Part shown: positions 1 to 9,262 of the stretch, piece after piece
How the letters are laid out: each line of letters opens with the position of its first letter
How positions within the stretch are numbered: the first letter of the stretch is position 1
Assembly: GCA_044223995.1 (NCBI GenBank)
Contig: JBGALE010000001.1
Span: forward strand, 806,001 to 870,000
Source of the DNA: JACMLD01 sp044223995
GTDB lineage: Bacteria > Bacteroidota > Bacteroidia > Chitinophagales > Chitinophagaceae
Direction of reading: 5' to 3'
Length of the DNA stretch: 64,000 nucleotides
Notes under the pieces: generated by a model
Told to the model about the DNA's origin: nothing
Databases searched by the model: none
Seen by the model: only the letters and a program-made list of their open reading frames with translations
Program-made: the position numbers and the translations under genes

Positions 1-429
1 ATCTTCTTTAGTTTTACTTTTTTCAAAATATGGAACAATATAATTAACAACGTTGTCAGTTGTTTCTATCTTCAAATCATTGATGTCGTTTGTTGGCTCA
101 ATGTCAAACCATTTGTCTATATTATATTTTAGCTTTCCAATTCTTTGTCTGATTGCACAATCAGGCTCGGTCGGATAAGTTGGAATTTCTCCGTTATGAT
201 ATGTGTAAAAAGTCAGCCAATATTCAGGTATGAAAAGTCCCGTGTTAATCGTAAAAGAGATATGGTCTTTTGAATAGAATGAACTTTTCTGAACATTAAC
301 GATTTGTCCGAGGTCTTGCAGTTGTCGATGAAAATTATTTCCTTTCTTTTTAAAACCCAAAGGCTTTAAAATTGTCTGAAAACAATCCTTAATTATTATG
401 TCAAAATTTTGTTCTGTAATGGTCTTCAT
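1..429 (-). CDS. DUF4304 domain protein (partial, runs off left edge)
   Basis: A 143-codon open frame begins at the ATG whose complement is at 427-429 and continues to base 1 without a stop, so the C-terminus is outside the window. The protein starts MKTITEQNFDIIIKDC and continues with LKPLGFKKKGNNFHR near residues 20-35, the pattern I associate with DUF4304. That family is found scattered in accessory DNA and has no established function. No signal peptide or membrane segment is visible. Its leader (about 448-500) weakly resembles the core-plus-promoter leaders at 15.7, 23.1 and 31.5 kb, so it may be another unit of the cassette-like family. Family assignment is fairly confident; the role is unknown. 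Confidence 0.7.
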   Translation of the reverse strand, partial: MKTITEQNFDIIIKDCFQTILKPLGFKKKGNNFHRQLQDLGQIVNVQKSSFYSKDHISFTINTGLFIPEYWLTFYTYHNGEIPTYPTEPDCAIRQRIGKLKYNIDKWFDIEPTNDINDLKIETTDNVVNYIVPYFEKSKTKED

Positions 430-632
430 AAAATAACAGCGAACACTTTTATTAGCGTACAATCTTGTGCACTTTACGTTTGATTATCAAAGAATAAATG
501 TACAAAAATTATCCCTCTAAATGTATAATGACTGCATATATTAAGCCTCTGGGTAGCCCTACCTTCCTTATGGTAATTACTCCTGCTTTGGAAAGGTAAT
601 TGCAGAAATGAACTGTAGTCAAATCATTTGCT
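430..632. other. Intergenic region between divergent genes
   Basis: About 200 bases separate the DUF4304 gene from the conjugation-related gene cluster. A small perfect hairpin (GGTAG, 2-base loop, CTACC) lies at 552-563. A near direct repeat GGTAATTAC/GGTAATTGC occurs at about 572-580 and 595-603. This is the boundary between the left gene and the relic of a conjugative element, but I see no convincing attachment-site duplication. Confidence 0.3.
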
Positions 633-1094
633 ATGCTTAGTACAATTTCATGGAGTCAGTACATATCTGTTATGCTGCTATTGTTGATATGCTATTATGG
701 ATTTGTTGGGTATAAATATTTCCGCTTGGAAGTATTAAGCCTGATTGGAATCCGCAAAGTAGAAGACAACAAAACGGCTATACCAGTGACAGAGCTAAAA
801 AAACAATTTACAGCCAGCATACATTCCAATTATTTGCCTAACGAGGACCTGGATGCAGATATTTCGCCAGTGGTACAAGCATTTACTGATGAAGTAAAGG
901 CTTTTATAAGTAACGCAGATGCTAATATGCCCAAACCTGAATTACTGTATTCATTGCAGTTAATTATGTCCAAATATCCGGCATTAAAAAATACTGACTG
1001 TAAAGAAGAACTGTTACAATTTGTTTTGACTGAAAACAATAATAAGCATCCAGATATACTTGAGCCGGATGATTTAAGACGGTTGTGGCAATGA
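633..1094 (+). CDS. Conjugative-element membrane-anchored protein
   Basis: A 153-residue protein with one N-terminal membrane segment (about residues 10-30, rich in L, I and Y) and then a soluble, acidic, helical domain. It is the first gene of a plus-strand cluster that continues with TraE, and I recall similar short membrane proteins just upstream of DUF4134/TraE in Bacteroidota conjugative elements. The soluble part (about 45-153) has no catalytic motif I recognise. It is probably an accessory part of the mating apparatus or its regulation; this rests on neighbourhood, not on a known domain. Confidence 0.55.
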   Translation: MLSTISWSQYISVMLLLLICYYGFVGYKYFRLEVLSLIGIRKVEDNKTAIPVTELKKQFTASIHSNYLPNEDLDADISPVVQAFTDEVKAFISNADANMPKPELLYSLQLIMSKYPALKNTDCKEELLQFVLTENNNKHPDILEPDDLRRLWQ

Positions 1095-1194
1095 TTATAC
1101 ATTAATGCTCCATTGTGCTGCAGCGGATGGGTTAGTAAGTGTGATTGGCATAATGGGGCATTCTTTTGATTGTTTAATTTTTAATATAGAGGGT

Positions 1195-1527
1195 ATGAAA
1201 AGTGTGAGAGAAAAAAGACAAAATAGAAAACAATTAATTGCTTTAACAGCATCAATTTTCCTGTTACTGATTTCAGTTTGCGCATTTGCACAGGATGGCA
1301 ATGCCGGTATTAACGAAGCTAATACAAAAGTAAGAAGCTATTTCGCCGGGGGTGTGAACCTTATGTATGCTGTGGGTGCCATTGTTGGTTTGATTGGCGC
1401 TGTAAAAGTGTATCAAAAATGGAATAGTGGCGACCACGATACGGGCAAAGTAGCTGCAGCCTGGTTTGGCAGTTGTGTGTTCCTGGTGATAGTGGCCACG
1501 GTTATCCGTTCATTCTTTGGCGTATAA
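1195..1527 (+). CDS. traE: Conjugative transposon protein TraE (DUF4134)
   Basis: The 110-residue product has a signal-like hydrophobic stretch ending in CAFAQD (about residues 12-35), then a short soluble segment and two further membrane segments (about 47-67 and 84-107). This is the layout of DUF4134/TraE proteins, which are small membrane or pilin-like subunits of Bacteroidota conjugation systems. I place the start at 1195 because it gives MKSVREKRQNRKQ followed at once by the signal segment; an in-frame ATG at 1105 would add an unconserved leader. The usual downstream partners (TraF, TraG ATPase) are missing, so the element appears deleted. Confidence 0.75.
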   Translation: MKSVREKRQNRKQLIALTASIFLLLISVCAFAQDGNAGINEANTKVRSYFAGGVNLMYAVGAIVGLIGAVKVYQKWNSGDHDTGKVAAAWFGSCVFLVIVATVIRSFFGV

Positions 1528-1537
1528 AAACAAGGTT

Positions 1538-2020
1538 ATGAAAGAAAATCTTAGAGGCAAGTTATTAGAGTATATCAGGGATAATAATCCTGATTTACTC
1601 TTTGCTTTAGAGGCTGAAGATAAACTTAGGGTTTGGTTGTCCGACAAAGTAAATGAAGCAGACCTTCTGGCAGAACAATTAAAAAGTAACAAGCAGCCTG
1701 AATACATCATTGTGGAAACCTGCCTGATGGAAATCACTAAGGACTTGCGGCCTTCACGGTACAATTACATACTGAATATTCTGGAAGAGGAATTTGAAGC
1801 AAAATATAAACAACTTCAGCAATCGGGGCTACTTCAACATGAGGTTATCAATATGATCAACCATTGTAATTCAACCTTTAATGACCTGGTGTTTACCGAA
1901 AAAGACGAGGATAATCAATTTATACGCTATGCTATAGTAGGCGCAGTAAGTGAATATCTTGAAAGTAACCGTGGGATTGAAATTGTGAGCAATGAGTTAC
2001 AACAGCCAGCAGAAACTTAA
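1538..2020 (+). CDS. Mobile-element-associated helical protein, unknown function
   Basis: A 160-residue, mostly helical and charged protein lying 10 bases after TraE and overlapping the next gene by 29 bases, which suggests co-translation with the giant helicase. The ATG at 1538 is preferred over one at 1517 that would lie inside the traE stop region. There are no membrane segments or catalytic motifs. Proteins of this size that precede the methyltransferase-helicase gene in Bacteroidota elements include DUF1896-type proteins; similarity is suggestive only (a segment near DLRPSRYNYILNILEEEF). It may be a partner or chaperone of the downstream enzyme. Confidence 0.45.
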   Translation: MKENLRGKLLEYIRDNNPDLLFALEAEDKLRVWLSDKVNEADLLAEQLKSNKQPEYIIVETCLMEITKDLRPSRYNYILNILEEEFEAKYKQLQQSGLLQHEVINMINHCNSTFNDLVFTEKDEDNQFIRYAIVGAVSEYLESNRGIEIVSNELQQPAET

Positions 2021-5000
2021 AGACAATATCGAAGCTATTCGTATTGCTTTAGACTGGTCAGCAAAAAAACAATTAACTGTTGACCAGCTTTCTGCTTTAA
2101 ATAAGTATGCTGGGTTTGGTGGATTAAAAGCAGTACTGTTTCCAAACGCTTCCAAAGAGGAATGGAAGAAACAAAACGCTTCAAAAGAAGATTTAAAACT
2201 GTACCCGCAGATAATAGAACTGCATAATCTCTTACGGCAGAAACTTACTGAAAGGGAGTACAAAGAAGCAATTGATTCTATTCGCAACAGTATCCTTACT
2301 GCCTTTTATACTCCTGATATAATTCCCAAATCACTATTTGCAGTTTTAAAAGAAAAGGGAATTGAACCCACCGCTATGTATGAACCAAGCAGTGGCGCTG
2401 GTGTGTTTGTAACCGAAGCTGCTGATGCCTTTCCTTCATTAAAAAATATTACTGCTGTTGAGAAAGACTTCCTTACTGGTAAAGTATTGACGGCCTTAAG
2501 CAGTTCCTTACCTATCCCCGCTTCAATTCAAATAAAAGGCTTTGAAGAAACTCCGGCCTCGGAAAAAGGACAGTTTCATTTAGTCGTCAGCAATATTCCC
2601 TTTGGTAATTTCAAAGTATATGATGAAAGCTTAAATGAAAGAGGGTTAACCGATAAAATTCATAATTACTTTTTTGCAAAAGGCCTTGATAAGTTAAAAG
2701 ATGGCGGTCTGTTAGCCTATATAACTACTGATGCTTTTCTCAACAGCCCGTCAAATCAAATTTCCAGAGAATATCTTTTTAACCGTTCTGATTTCATCAG
2801 CCTGAATGTAATGCCGGATAACCTGATGAAGGAAACGGGCAATACGGAAGCTCCAAGTCATTTAGTAATAGTGCAGAAGAATGGGAATAAACAATCTCTG
2901 TCAGAAGAAGAAAGGCAATTATGCAAAACAGTTGAGCAGGAAAACGAATTTGGTAAATACTCACTTAATCAATACATCGTACTTCATCCTGAAATTATTC
3001 TCGGCAATCAAATAAAACCCGGCAGAGACCAATATGGCAAGGCTCATGAAACTATTTGGCAAACCGGCGATATTAATTTGATTGCTCCTGCATTAAATAA
3101 AACTATTAGCGAAGGGATTGACAAAAGATTTAATGCAGAAAATTTCAAACAGATAATTAAGCAAATTGAGAAGCCCATAGGAGAGCAACTCACCTACAAG
3201 GAGATGCCGGAAAATAAACCTGACAATTCTTCTGTACAATTAGGTCTGTTTGATACAGGTTCTTCTAATACTATCAACCGGGCTGCGGCTTATATAAACC
3301 CGGCTGATGCTACAGTAGTTGATAAAAAGACAGCAAGGATTCTAAATATCATCCGTACTAAAAACAAACCGGAGCATGAATTAATTGTATTGATAACGGC
3401 TAAATCACCCGCCTTCAAACAATATGTCTATAAACTTTACTCCAATGCCGAAGAATTACAGTTTTCAGCTAACTGGATGAATGCGGCTTTGTTGCAACAT
3501 AAGTTGAGTGGCATAAGCAATATCCTTAAAAAGTATGACCAGCAGTTTTACAATGATGGTGATACTGTGTTTCATGTTTCATTGAATGGCGATGATAAAC
3601 TGGATACATTACATAACGCTAATCCTTTTTACAAAGAAGGAACGCTGACTGTACATAACAACCGTGTTGGCTTTGTTTCCTACATGGCATCGGATAATGA
3701 TAAACCGGTCTTTATGCCCAGCCTGCATGATAAGAAAGACCTGGGGTTCTATCAGCAATACACCGGCATAAGAGATATGTACCTAGCCCTTTCCGAAAAA
3801 GAAAATACAGGATCTGCCGCAGGCGAAAATGTACGAAAAGATTTGAACGAAGCTTATGAAGCATTGATTAAAGGTTTTGGTCTTTTGAATTCACTTCCCA
3901 ACAGGCAACGCATTCTAAAAGATGAAGCTTTTGGGTTAACCATGCTTTCTTCTCTTGAAAGAAAGGAAGGCGAGCTTTTTGTAAAGGCTGATATACTTAC
4001 ACAACCCTTAGTACCAAAGCAGGAAGTATTTACAACGGACAACCCTTTAGAAGCCCTGGCAAAAAGCTTGAATGATAAGGGCAGGGTGGACATTGAATTT
4101 ATTGCTGCTGCAACTGAAAGTTCAGAAACAGAAACCATAGCCGCCTTACATAATCATATTTACATTAATCCGGCTAACAATGAATGGGAAACAGCCGACC
4201 AGTTTTTAAGCGGTAATGTAGTAGATAAGTTAAGCGTTGTATCTGAAGCAGCAGAGAAGAATCCAGACAATCTGCAATTGCTGAAAAGCCTCTCTGCTTT
4301 ACAAAAAGTACAGCCTGAAAAAATACCTTTTGAATTACTAGATTTTAACCTTGGCGAAAGATGGATCCCAGAAAGTATTTATCATCGCTTTGCATCTCAT
4401 CTTTTCGAAATGCATACTGATATCAATTATTTTCCTTCTGTAGATTCTTTTAAAGTAAAACCCATCGGCAGCAACGCAAAAACGAACCAGGAATATGCAG
4501 TAACAACCAAGAGTGGCAAAACTACTTATGGAGCTTTGCTATTAGAACATGCGTTGGAAAATACCACACCCTTCTATACTTACGAAGTTGATATAGGTGA
4601 TAAAACAATCCGGGTGCCGGATAATGAAGCCATACAGTTGGCACATCAGAAAATTGAATCAATCCGAAACAGTTTTGTTGACTGGTTAAAAGAGCTACCA
4701 GTAAATAAGAAAAAGGAATTAGAGAATCTGTATAACGATACATTCAATTGTTATGTGTTGAGAGAATACGATGGCAGCCATTTGCAATTTCCGGGTTTAG
4801 ATAGAAGAAGATTAGGTATTGATGATTTGTATAGCTCACAAAAAAATTCCGTTTGGCGGATTGTGCAAAGTCGTGGTGCATTGATTGACCATGAAGTGGG
4901 TCTGGGAAAGACATTGACGATGGTAGTTGCTTCACACGAAATGAAACGGCTGAAGATTGTAAACAAACCAATGATACTTGCACTTAAAGCTAATGTACGG

Positions 5001-7499
5001 CAGATTGCGGAAACTTACAGAAAAGCATACCCCAATGCAAGGATACTGGCACCGGACGAAAGTGATTTTACTCCTGCTAAAAGATTACGGTTATTTCATG
5101 AAATAAAGAATAATAACTGGGATTGCATTATTCTCACCCATGACCAATTTGGAAAAATCCCCCAAAGCTCTGAAATACAAAAACAGATTTTTGAGACAGA
5201 GCTGGATAATGTTGAGAGAGATTTACATACCCTTAAAGAAATGGGTGGGGAAATTTCCCGTCGCATGTTGAAGGGCTTAGAAATACGCAAAACAAACCTT
5301 GGGGTAAAACTACAGGAGTTAAGAAAAAATATCGAAGAAAAGAAAGATGCTGGTATCAACTTCCGGGGACTCGGGGTTGACCATTTGTTTGTAGATGAGG
5401 CCCACAAGTATAAAAATCTTACTTACACTACACGACATGATAGAGTTGCCGGCCTGGGAAATAAAGAAGGAAGCCAGAAAGCACTGAATATGCTGTTTGC
5501 TGTTCGGGAACTGCAAGCAAGATTTAACAGCGACCTGTGTGTTACCTTCCTTTCCGGCACACCTATCAGTAACAGCCTGACGGAAATGTACCTGCTGTTT
5601 AAATACCTGCGTCCAAAGGAAATGGAACGGCAACGGATTGAAAACTTTGACGCATGGGCGGCAGTATTTGCAAAGAAAACAACTGACTTCGAATTTTCAG
5701 TTACCAATGAAATTATTGCGAAAGAAAGGTTCCGCCATTTTATAAAAGTTCCCGAACTGGCATTGTTCTATAATGAGATTACTGATTATAAAACGGCCAA
5801 ACATATTAATTTGGATAAACCTGAAATTGATGAACAGTTAATCAATATTCCACCCACACCGGAACAACAGGAATTTACAAAAAGATTGATGCAATTTGCC
5901 AAAACCGGAGATGGTGAATTAATCGGCAGGCCAAGACTGACAGATGAAGAAGATAAAGGTCGTATGCTGATTGCAACGAACTATGCAAAAAAAATGGCGG
6001 CTGACATGCGATTAATTGACTCCGAAAAATACAGCGATCATCCAAATAATAAAGTAAATGTCTGTGCCAGAAAAGTAGCTGAAACTTACAAGCAAAGCAG
6101 GGAACAGAAAGGTACTCAAATTATCTTCTGTGATATTGGCACACCAAAACCGAATGAATTTAATATTTATGATGCACTGAAAGAAAAGCTAATCAACGAT
6201 TTCAAAATTCCTGCCTATCATATCACATTTATACATGACTGGACAGATAAGCAAAAGCCAGAACTGTTTCGTAAGATGAATAATGGTGAAATAAGGATTA
6301 TGTTAGGCAGCACGGAGAAGGCAGGCACTGGTTTAAATGTGCAGGCGAAGGTGGTTGCCATGCACCATTTGGATATTCCCTGGAAACCTTCTGAACTTGA
6401 GCAAAGGGATGGTCGTGGAGCAAGACAAGGAAATATTATTGCAAAAGAATTTTATAATAATAAGGTGAAAAATTTTATTTATGCAGTTGAACAATCTCTC
6501 GACAACTATAAATTCAATCTTTTGAAGAATAAGCAAACCTTCATCAGCCAGATGAAGAATTGTGAACTGAATGTAAGAACCATTGATGAAGGAAGTATTG
6601 ATGAAAAGAGCGGTATGAACTTTTCAGAATATATCGCCATTCTTTCGGGCGATACTACATTATTGGAAAAATCAAAAATGGAAAAGAAGATAGCAGTGCT
6701 TGAAAGCCTCCGCAATGCCCATCATAAAGAAGTATTCCGGTCAAGATTTAGATTAGAAAACCTGCAGGAAGAAAAAGGTAAAACTTTGCAAACAATGGAA
6801 AAACTGAGTGTAGATGAAAAACAATACAAAAGTCATTTGCAGTATGATAAAGAAGGGATAAAAGTTAACCCTGTTCATTTTGCAGGTTTGAGTTGCGCAA
6901 ATGCCGAAGCAATAGGCAACCATTTAATCCGCCTTTACGCCGCATGGAAACCTAATATTGGCGAAGACGATAACAAGAAAATTGGTGAACTCTATGGCTT
7001 TGACTTATACATCCGCCGGCAAAAAGAGACTTATGAAGACAAGGGAATGTTTGAATATAAATACAGTAATGTGTTTTATGCCGAGAGTAAACAGACCGGC
7101 ATAAAATACACCTGGAACCAGGGCCATATCAATATTGATAATCCAAAATTAGCCGCCCGGTATTTTATAAATGCAATTGACAGGGTGGAGTCACTCAAAG
7201 AAAAATATCAAATAGCCCTGCATGAGCTGGAACAGAATATACCTATGCTGGAAAAGATAGTTGCAAAACCTTTTGATAAAGACGATGAACTGGTGCAATT
7301 AAAGAAAGATGTATCAAGATTAGAAAGGGAGATTACAATGAAGATACAAGCCAACCAGGTTAAACAACAGGAGACCATTGAAGTAAGTGTTGAGGCCCCG
7401 GTAGTAAAAATGGATGCGGCCGTACAAATAAATGAAAAAACTTTGTTACCGAAGAAGCATGCAAAAGAAGACAAGATCAAGGGAATGCGTGCTTTATAG
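1992..7499 (+). CDS. DarB-like methyltransferase-helicase fusion, probable antirestriction protein
   Basis: A very large 1835-residue protein. The N-terminal part holds an N6-adenine methyltransferase-like fold with a cofactor loop EPSSGAG (about residues 131-137) and motif IV written NIPFG (about 200-204) instead of the usual NPPY. The C-terminal half is an SF2/SNF2 helicase: GLGKT (about 972), DEAH (about 1134), SGTPIS (about 1187) and QRDGRGARQGN (about 1470). Phage P1 DarB and ICE-borne relatives with this architecture protect incoming DNA from restriction. It overlaps the upstream gene by 29 bases. After it the element's gene order stops, so it may be the last intact cargo of a decayed conjugative element. 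Confidence 0.8.
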   Translation: MSYNSQQKLKDNIEAIRIALDWSAKKQLTVDQLSALNKYAGFGGLKAVLFPNASKEEWKKQNASKEDLKLYPQIIELHNLLRQKLTEREYKEAIDSIRNSILTAFYTPDIIPKSLFAVLKEKGIEPTAMYEPSSGAGVFVTEAADAFPSLKNITAVEKDFLTGKVLTALSSSLPIPASIQIKGFEETPASEKGQFHLVVSNIPFGNFKVYDESLNERGLTDKIHNYFFAKGLDKLKDGGLLAYITTDAFLNSPSNQISREYLFNRSDFISLNVMPDNLMKETGNTEAPSHLVIVQKNGNKQSLSEEERQLCKTVEQENEFGKYSLNQYIVLHPEIILGNQIKPGRDQYGKAHETIWQTGDINLIAPALNKTISEGIDKRFNAENFKQIIKQIEKPIGEQLTYKEMPENKPDNSSVQLGLFDTGSSNTINRAAAYINPADATVVDKKTARILNIIRTKNKPEHELIVLITAKSPAFKQYVYKLYSNAEELQFSANWMNAALLQHKLSGISNILKKYDQQFYNDGDTVFHVSLNGDDKLDTLHNANPFYKEGTLTVHNNRVGFVSYMASDNDKPVFMPSLHDKKDLGFYQQYTGIRDMYLALSEKENTGSAAGENVRKDLNEAYEALIKGFGLLNSLPNRQRILKDEAFGLTMLSSLERKEGELFVKADILTQPLVPKQEVFTTDNPLEALAKSLNDKGRVDIEFIAAATESSETETIAALHNHIYINPANNEWETADQFLSGNVVDKLSVVSEAAEKNPDNLQLLKSLSALQKVQPEKIPFELLDFNLGERWIPESIYHRFASHLFEMHTDINYFPSVDSFKVKPIGSNAKTNQEYAVTTKSGKTTYGALLLEHALENTTPFYTYEVDIGDKTIRVPDNEAIQLAHQKIESIRNSFVDWLKELPVNKKKELENLYNDTFNCYVLREYDGSHLQFPGLDRRRLGIDDLYSSQKNSVWRIVQSRGALIDHEVGLGKTLTMVVASHEMKRLKIVNKPMILALKANVRQIAETYRKAYPNARILAPDESDFTPAKRLRLFHEIKNNNWDCIILTHDQFGKIPQSSEIQKQIFETELDNVERDLHTLKEMGGEISRRMLKGLEIRKTNLGVKLQELRKNIEEKKDAGINFRGLGVDHLFVDEAHKYKNLTYTTRHDRVAGLGNKEGSQKALNMLFAVRELQARFNSDLCVTFLSGTPISNSLTEMYLLFKYLRPKEMERQRIENFDAWAAVFAKKTTDFEFSVTNEIIAKERFRHFIKVPELALFYNEITDYKTAKHINLDKPEIDEQLINIPPTPEQQEFTKRLMQFAKTGDGELIGRPRLTDEEDKGRMLIATNYAKKMAADMRLIDSEKYSDHPNNKVNVCARKVAETYKQSREQKGTQIIFCDIGTPKPNEFNIYDALKEKLINDFKIPAYHITFIHDWTDKQKPELFRKMNNGEIRIMLGSTEKAGTGLNVQAKVVAMHHLDIPWKPSELEQRDGRGARQGNIIAKEFYNNKVKNFIYAVEQSLDNYKFNLLKNKQTFISQMKNCELNVRTIDEGSIDEKSGMNFSEYIAILSGDTTLLEKSKMEKKIAVLESLRNAHHKEVFRSRFRLENLQEEKGKTLQTMEKLSVDEKQYKSHLQYDKEGIKVNPVHFAGLSCANAEAIGNHLIRLYAAWKPNIGEDDNKKIGELYGFDLYIRRQKETYEDKGMFEYKYSNVFYAESKQTGIKYTWNQGHINIDNPKLAARYFINAIDRVESLKEKYQIALHELEQNIPMLEKIVAKPFDKDDELVQLKKDVSRLEREITMKIQANQVKQQETIEVSVEAPVVKMDAAVQINEKTLLPKKHAKEDKIKGMRAL

Positions 7500-7576
7500 T
7501 TGTTACATATATCAACAGCAATAAATCATACCTTTATAAAGCAAAACCATCGAGTTAGGAAATTCAATTTAAGATA

Positions 7577-7975
7577 ATGCCGTTAAAGCAACCATTAGTA
7601 ACCAGGAAAATACTTCCCCGGCAAAAAGAAATATTTGCAGCTTTTCAAAAGGAACTTGACAAGCACCTGGCTGATCTGAAAGCAGGTCGGGCTGAAAAAA
7701 CATTTGAAATAAATGATATTGCCGCCATTCTTCATATTCACCCTACCCATTTGAGTAATACTATCAAAGAAGTTGCCAGTAAATCGCCATGTGATTTTTA
7801 TGAAGAAAAACTAATTACTATTTCAAAAGAACTGATACTGGAAACAACTCAATCTATTTCAACTATAGCCCGGCATCTCACTTTTGATCCTTCCAACTTC
7901 ACTAAATTCTTTAAACACTTTACCGGCATTACTCCAAAACAGTTCCGGGATGCTGAACTAATGAAGAAATACTGA
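7577..7975 (+). CDS. AraC-type regulator, HTH domain only
   Basis: A 132-residue protein made almost entirely of the two-helix-turn-helix AraC DNA-binding domain (about residues 40-130), with the typical ending FTKFFKHFTGITPKQFRDA. It lacks the usual N-terminal ligand-binding domain; residues 1-35 are a charged helical leader. It ends 85 bases before an SDR gene on the same strand. Two direct repeats of CTGAACTTYTCACC with a 21-base period overlap its stop codon and precede that gene, matching the way AraC proteins bind direct repeats two helical turns apart. It probably controls the SDR. Confidence 0.8.
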   Translation: MPLKQPLVTRKILPRQKEIFAAFQKELDKHLADLKAGRAEKTFEINDIAAILHIHPTHLSNTIKEVASKSPCDFYEEKLITISKELILETTQSISTIARHLTFDPSNFTKFFKHFTGITPKQFRDAELMKKY

Positions 7976-8006
7976 ACTTTTCACCAGAAAACCTGAACTT
8001 CTCACC
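7972..8006 (+). promoter_or_regulatory. Candidate AraC-type operator, two direct repeats with 21-base period
   Basis: CTGAACTTTTCACC at 7972-7985 and CTGAACTTCTCACC at 7993-8006 differ at one base and start 21 bases apart. A -7-like GAACTTTG lies at 8030-8037 with no -33 TTG motif at the right distance, so transcription of the SDR gene may need an activator bound here. The first repeat overlaps the stop codon of the AraC-type gene. Confidence 0.5.
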
Positions 8007-8060
8007 ACGCCGAACCGGCAAACCGGAACGAACTTTGTGCCATCATTAAAAAAATTAATC

Positions 8061-8825
8061 ATGATGGCTAACAAAAAAATAGCATTGGTAACCGGCGGCA
8101 GCCGTGGGTTGGGAAGGGATATGGCTTTATCTCTGGCAAAAAAGGGGATAGATGTTGTCTTCACTTACAAAAGCAATAAAGAAGAAGCGGAAAAAGTAGT
8201 TAAAGAAATCAGCAGTAATGGCAGCAAAGCTATTGCACTGCAGCTTGATGTTGCTGATATAAAATCTTTAGATGGTTTTGTCAATTCGCTTTTGTCCGCT
8301 TTACAATCCAACTGGAACACCGATAAATTTGATTATCTCATAAACAATGCAGGCGTAGGTGCCACGGTTCCTATTGCACAGGTTACAGAAGAAATCTTTG
8401 ATAATCTAATGAACATTCATTTTAAAGGAGTATATTTTCTAACACAGAAAAGTATGTCCCACCTGAACGACAATGGTGGTGTTGTTTTTATTTCATCTGG
8501 TACTACCCGGTTTTGTGTTCCCGGTTATTCGGTTTATTCATCGCTGAAGGGAGCAGTGGAAGTTTTTACAAAATATGTGGCTAAAGAATACGGTGCAAGA
8601 GGAATCAGGGCCAACATTGTGGCACCGGGGGCAATAGAAACTGATTTTAATAATGCCTCAATACGAAACAATCCGCAAATGAAATCTTTCTTAGTCAGCC
8701 AAACGGCATTGGGCCGTGTAGGTAATGCAGATGATATTGGAAGCGTAGTGGCCTTCCTTTGTACCGACGAGGCCAAATGGATAAATGCACAGCGGATAGA
8801 AGCGTCAGGGGGAATGTTTTTGTAA
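8061..8825 (+). CDS. Short-chain dehydrogenase/reductase (SDR)
   Basis: A classical SDR of 254 residues. The cofactor loop is TGGSRGLG near residue 10, the NNAG motif lies near residue 92, and the catalytic Ser and YxxxK (YSSLK) lie near 145-160. It ends with the usual DIGSVVAFLCTDEAKWINAQ segment of FabG-like SDRs, so it should reduce a carbonyl or oxidise an alcohol with NAD(P)H. Start: 8061 (MMANKKIALVTGG) fits the family; the ATG at 8037 would sit on the promoter -7 box. It is probably activated by the AraC-type protein just upstream. Substrate unknown. Confidence 0.85.
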   Translation: MMANKKIALVTGGSRGLGRDMALSLAKKGIDVVFTYKSNKEEAEKVVKEISSNGSKAIALQLDVADIKSLDGFVNSLLSALQSNWNTDKFDYLINNAGVGATVPIAQVTEEIFDNLMNIHFKGVYFLTQKSMSHLNDNGGVVFISSGTTRFCVPGYSVYSSLKGAVEVFTKYVAKEYGARGIRANIVAPGAIETDFNNASIRNNPQMKSFLVSQTALGRVGNADDIGSVVAFLCTDEAKWINAQRIEASGGMFL

Positions 8826-8845
8826 AGCGAGTTGAAAGACAAAAG

Positions 8846-8883
8846 CCAAAGCGGCAATAGCACTGTTGTTACTTTGGTTTTTT
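8846..8883 (+). terminator. Possible rho-independent terminator after the SDR gene
   Basis: CCAAAG (8846-8851) can pair with CTTTGG (8872-8877), followed by a run of T to 8883. The right arm lies inside the 3' end of the convergent HxlR gene. The stem is short and the loop is 20 bases, so the call is tentative. Confidence 0.35.
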
Positions 8884-9243
8884 CTTTGCTGCAGTTAACG
8901 GATGCACCACTTCAAACTCTTTCATTAATTCAATTCCATAAGCACAGATCATATCAACAACAGTAATTGCTTTCCTGCCTCTTTTAGTTAATGAATATTC
9001 CACTTTAGGCGGTACTACAGGATATACTTTGCGAGTGATGAATCCTTCTTCTTCCAACTTCCGCAGCTGTGAAGTAAGCATTTTGTGAGTGATATGCGGA
9101 ATTTCTTTCTTCAGCTCTCCGTACCGTTTCATGCCTCCTTTCAGCATCCATAATATGGGCATCTTCCAGGTGCCGCCTATTCTGTCCATAGCAAACTCTA
9201 CGGGGTTGTAATAAAGTTTACTGTTGTATTGAAATTCCTGCAT
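8869..9243 (-). CDS. HxlR-family regulator
   Basis: A 124-residue winged-helix protein with the HxlR signature: DRIGGTWKMPILWMLKGG (about 20-37), the recognition region ELKKEIPHITHKMLTSQLRK, and the wing VVPPKVEYSLTKRG. HxlR/YodB-type proteins are dimeric repressors that often sense quinones or electrophiles. It is divergent from the NmrA-like gene starting at 9369 and very probably represses it. The position near residue 13 that carries a redox-active cysteine in many relatives is not cysteine here, so a cysteine-switch mechanism looks unlikely for this copy. Confidence 0.85.
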   Translation of the reverse strand: MQEFQYNSKLYYNPVEFAMDRIGGTWKMPILWMLKGGMKRYGELKKEIPHITHKMLTSQLRKLEEEGFITRKVYPVVPPKVEYSLTKRGRKAITVVDMICAYGIELMKEFEVVHPLTAAKKKPK

Positions 9244-9262
9244 TGTTTCTGTTTTAATGAGT

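Noticed and set aside
633..7499. A complete integrative conjugative element
   Set aside because: Only TraE and the helicase-type gene are recognisable; there is no relaxase, coupling protein, TraG ATPase or integrase within the window.
1992..7499. Long antisense frames inside the helicase gene
   Set aside because: They have no conserved motifs and lie wholly within an intact, motif-rich gene; treated as shadows.
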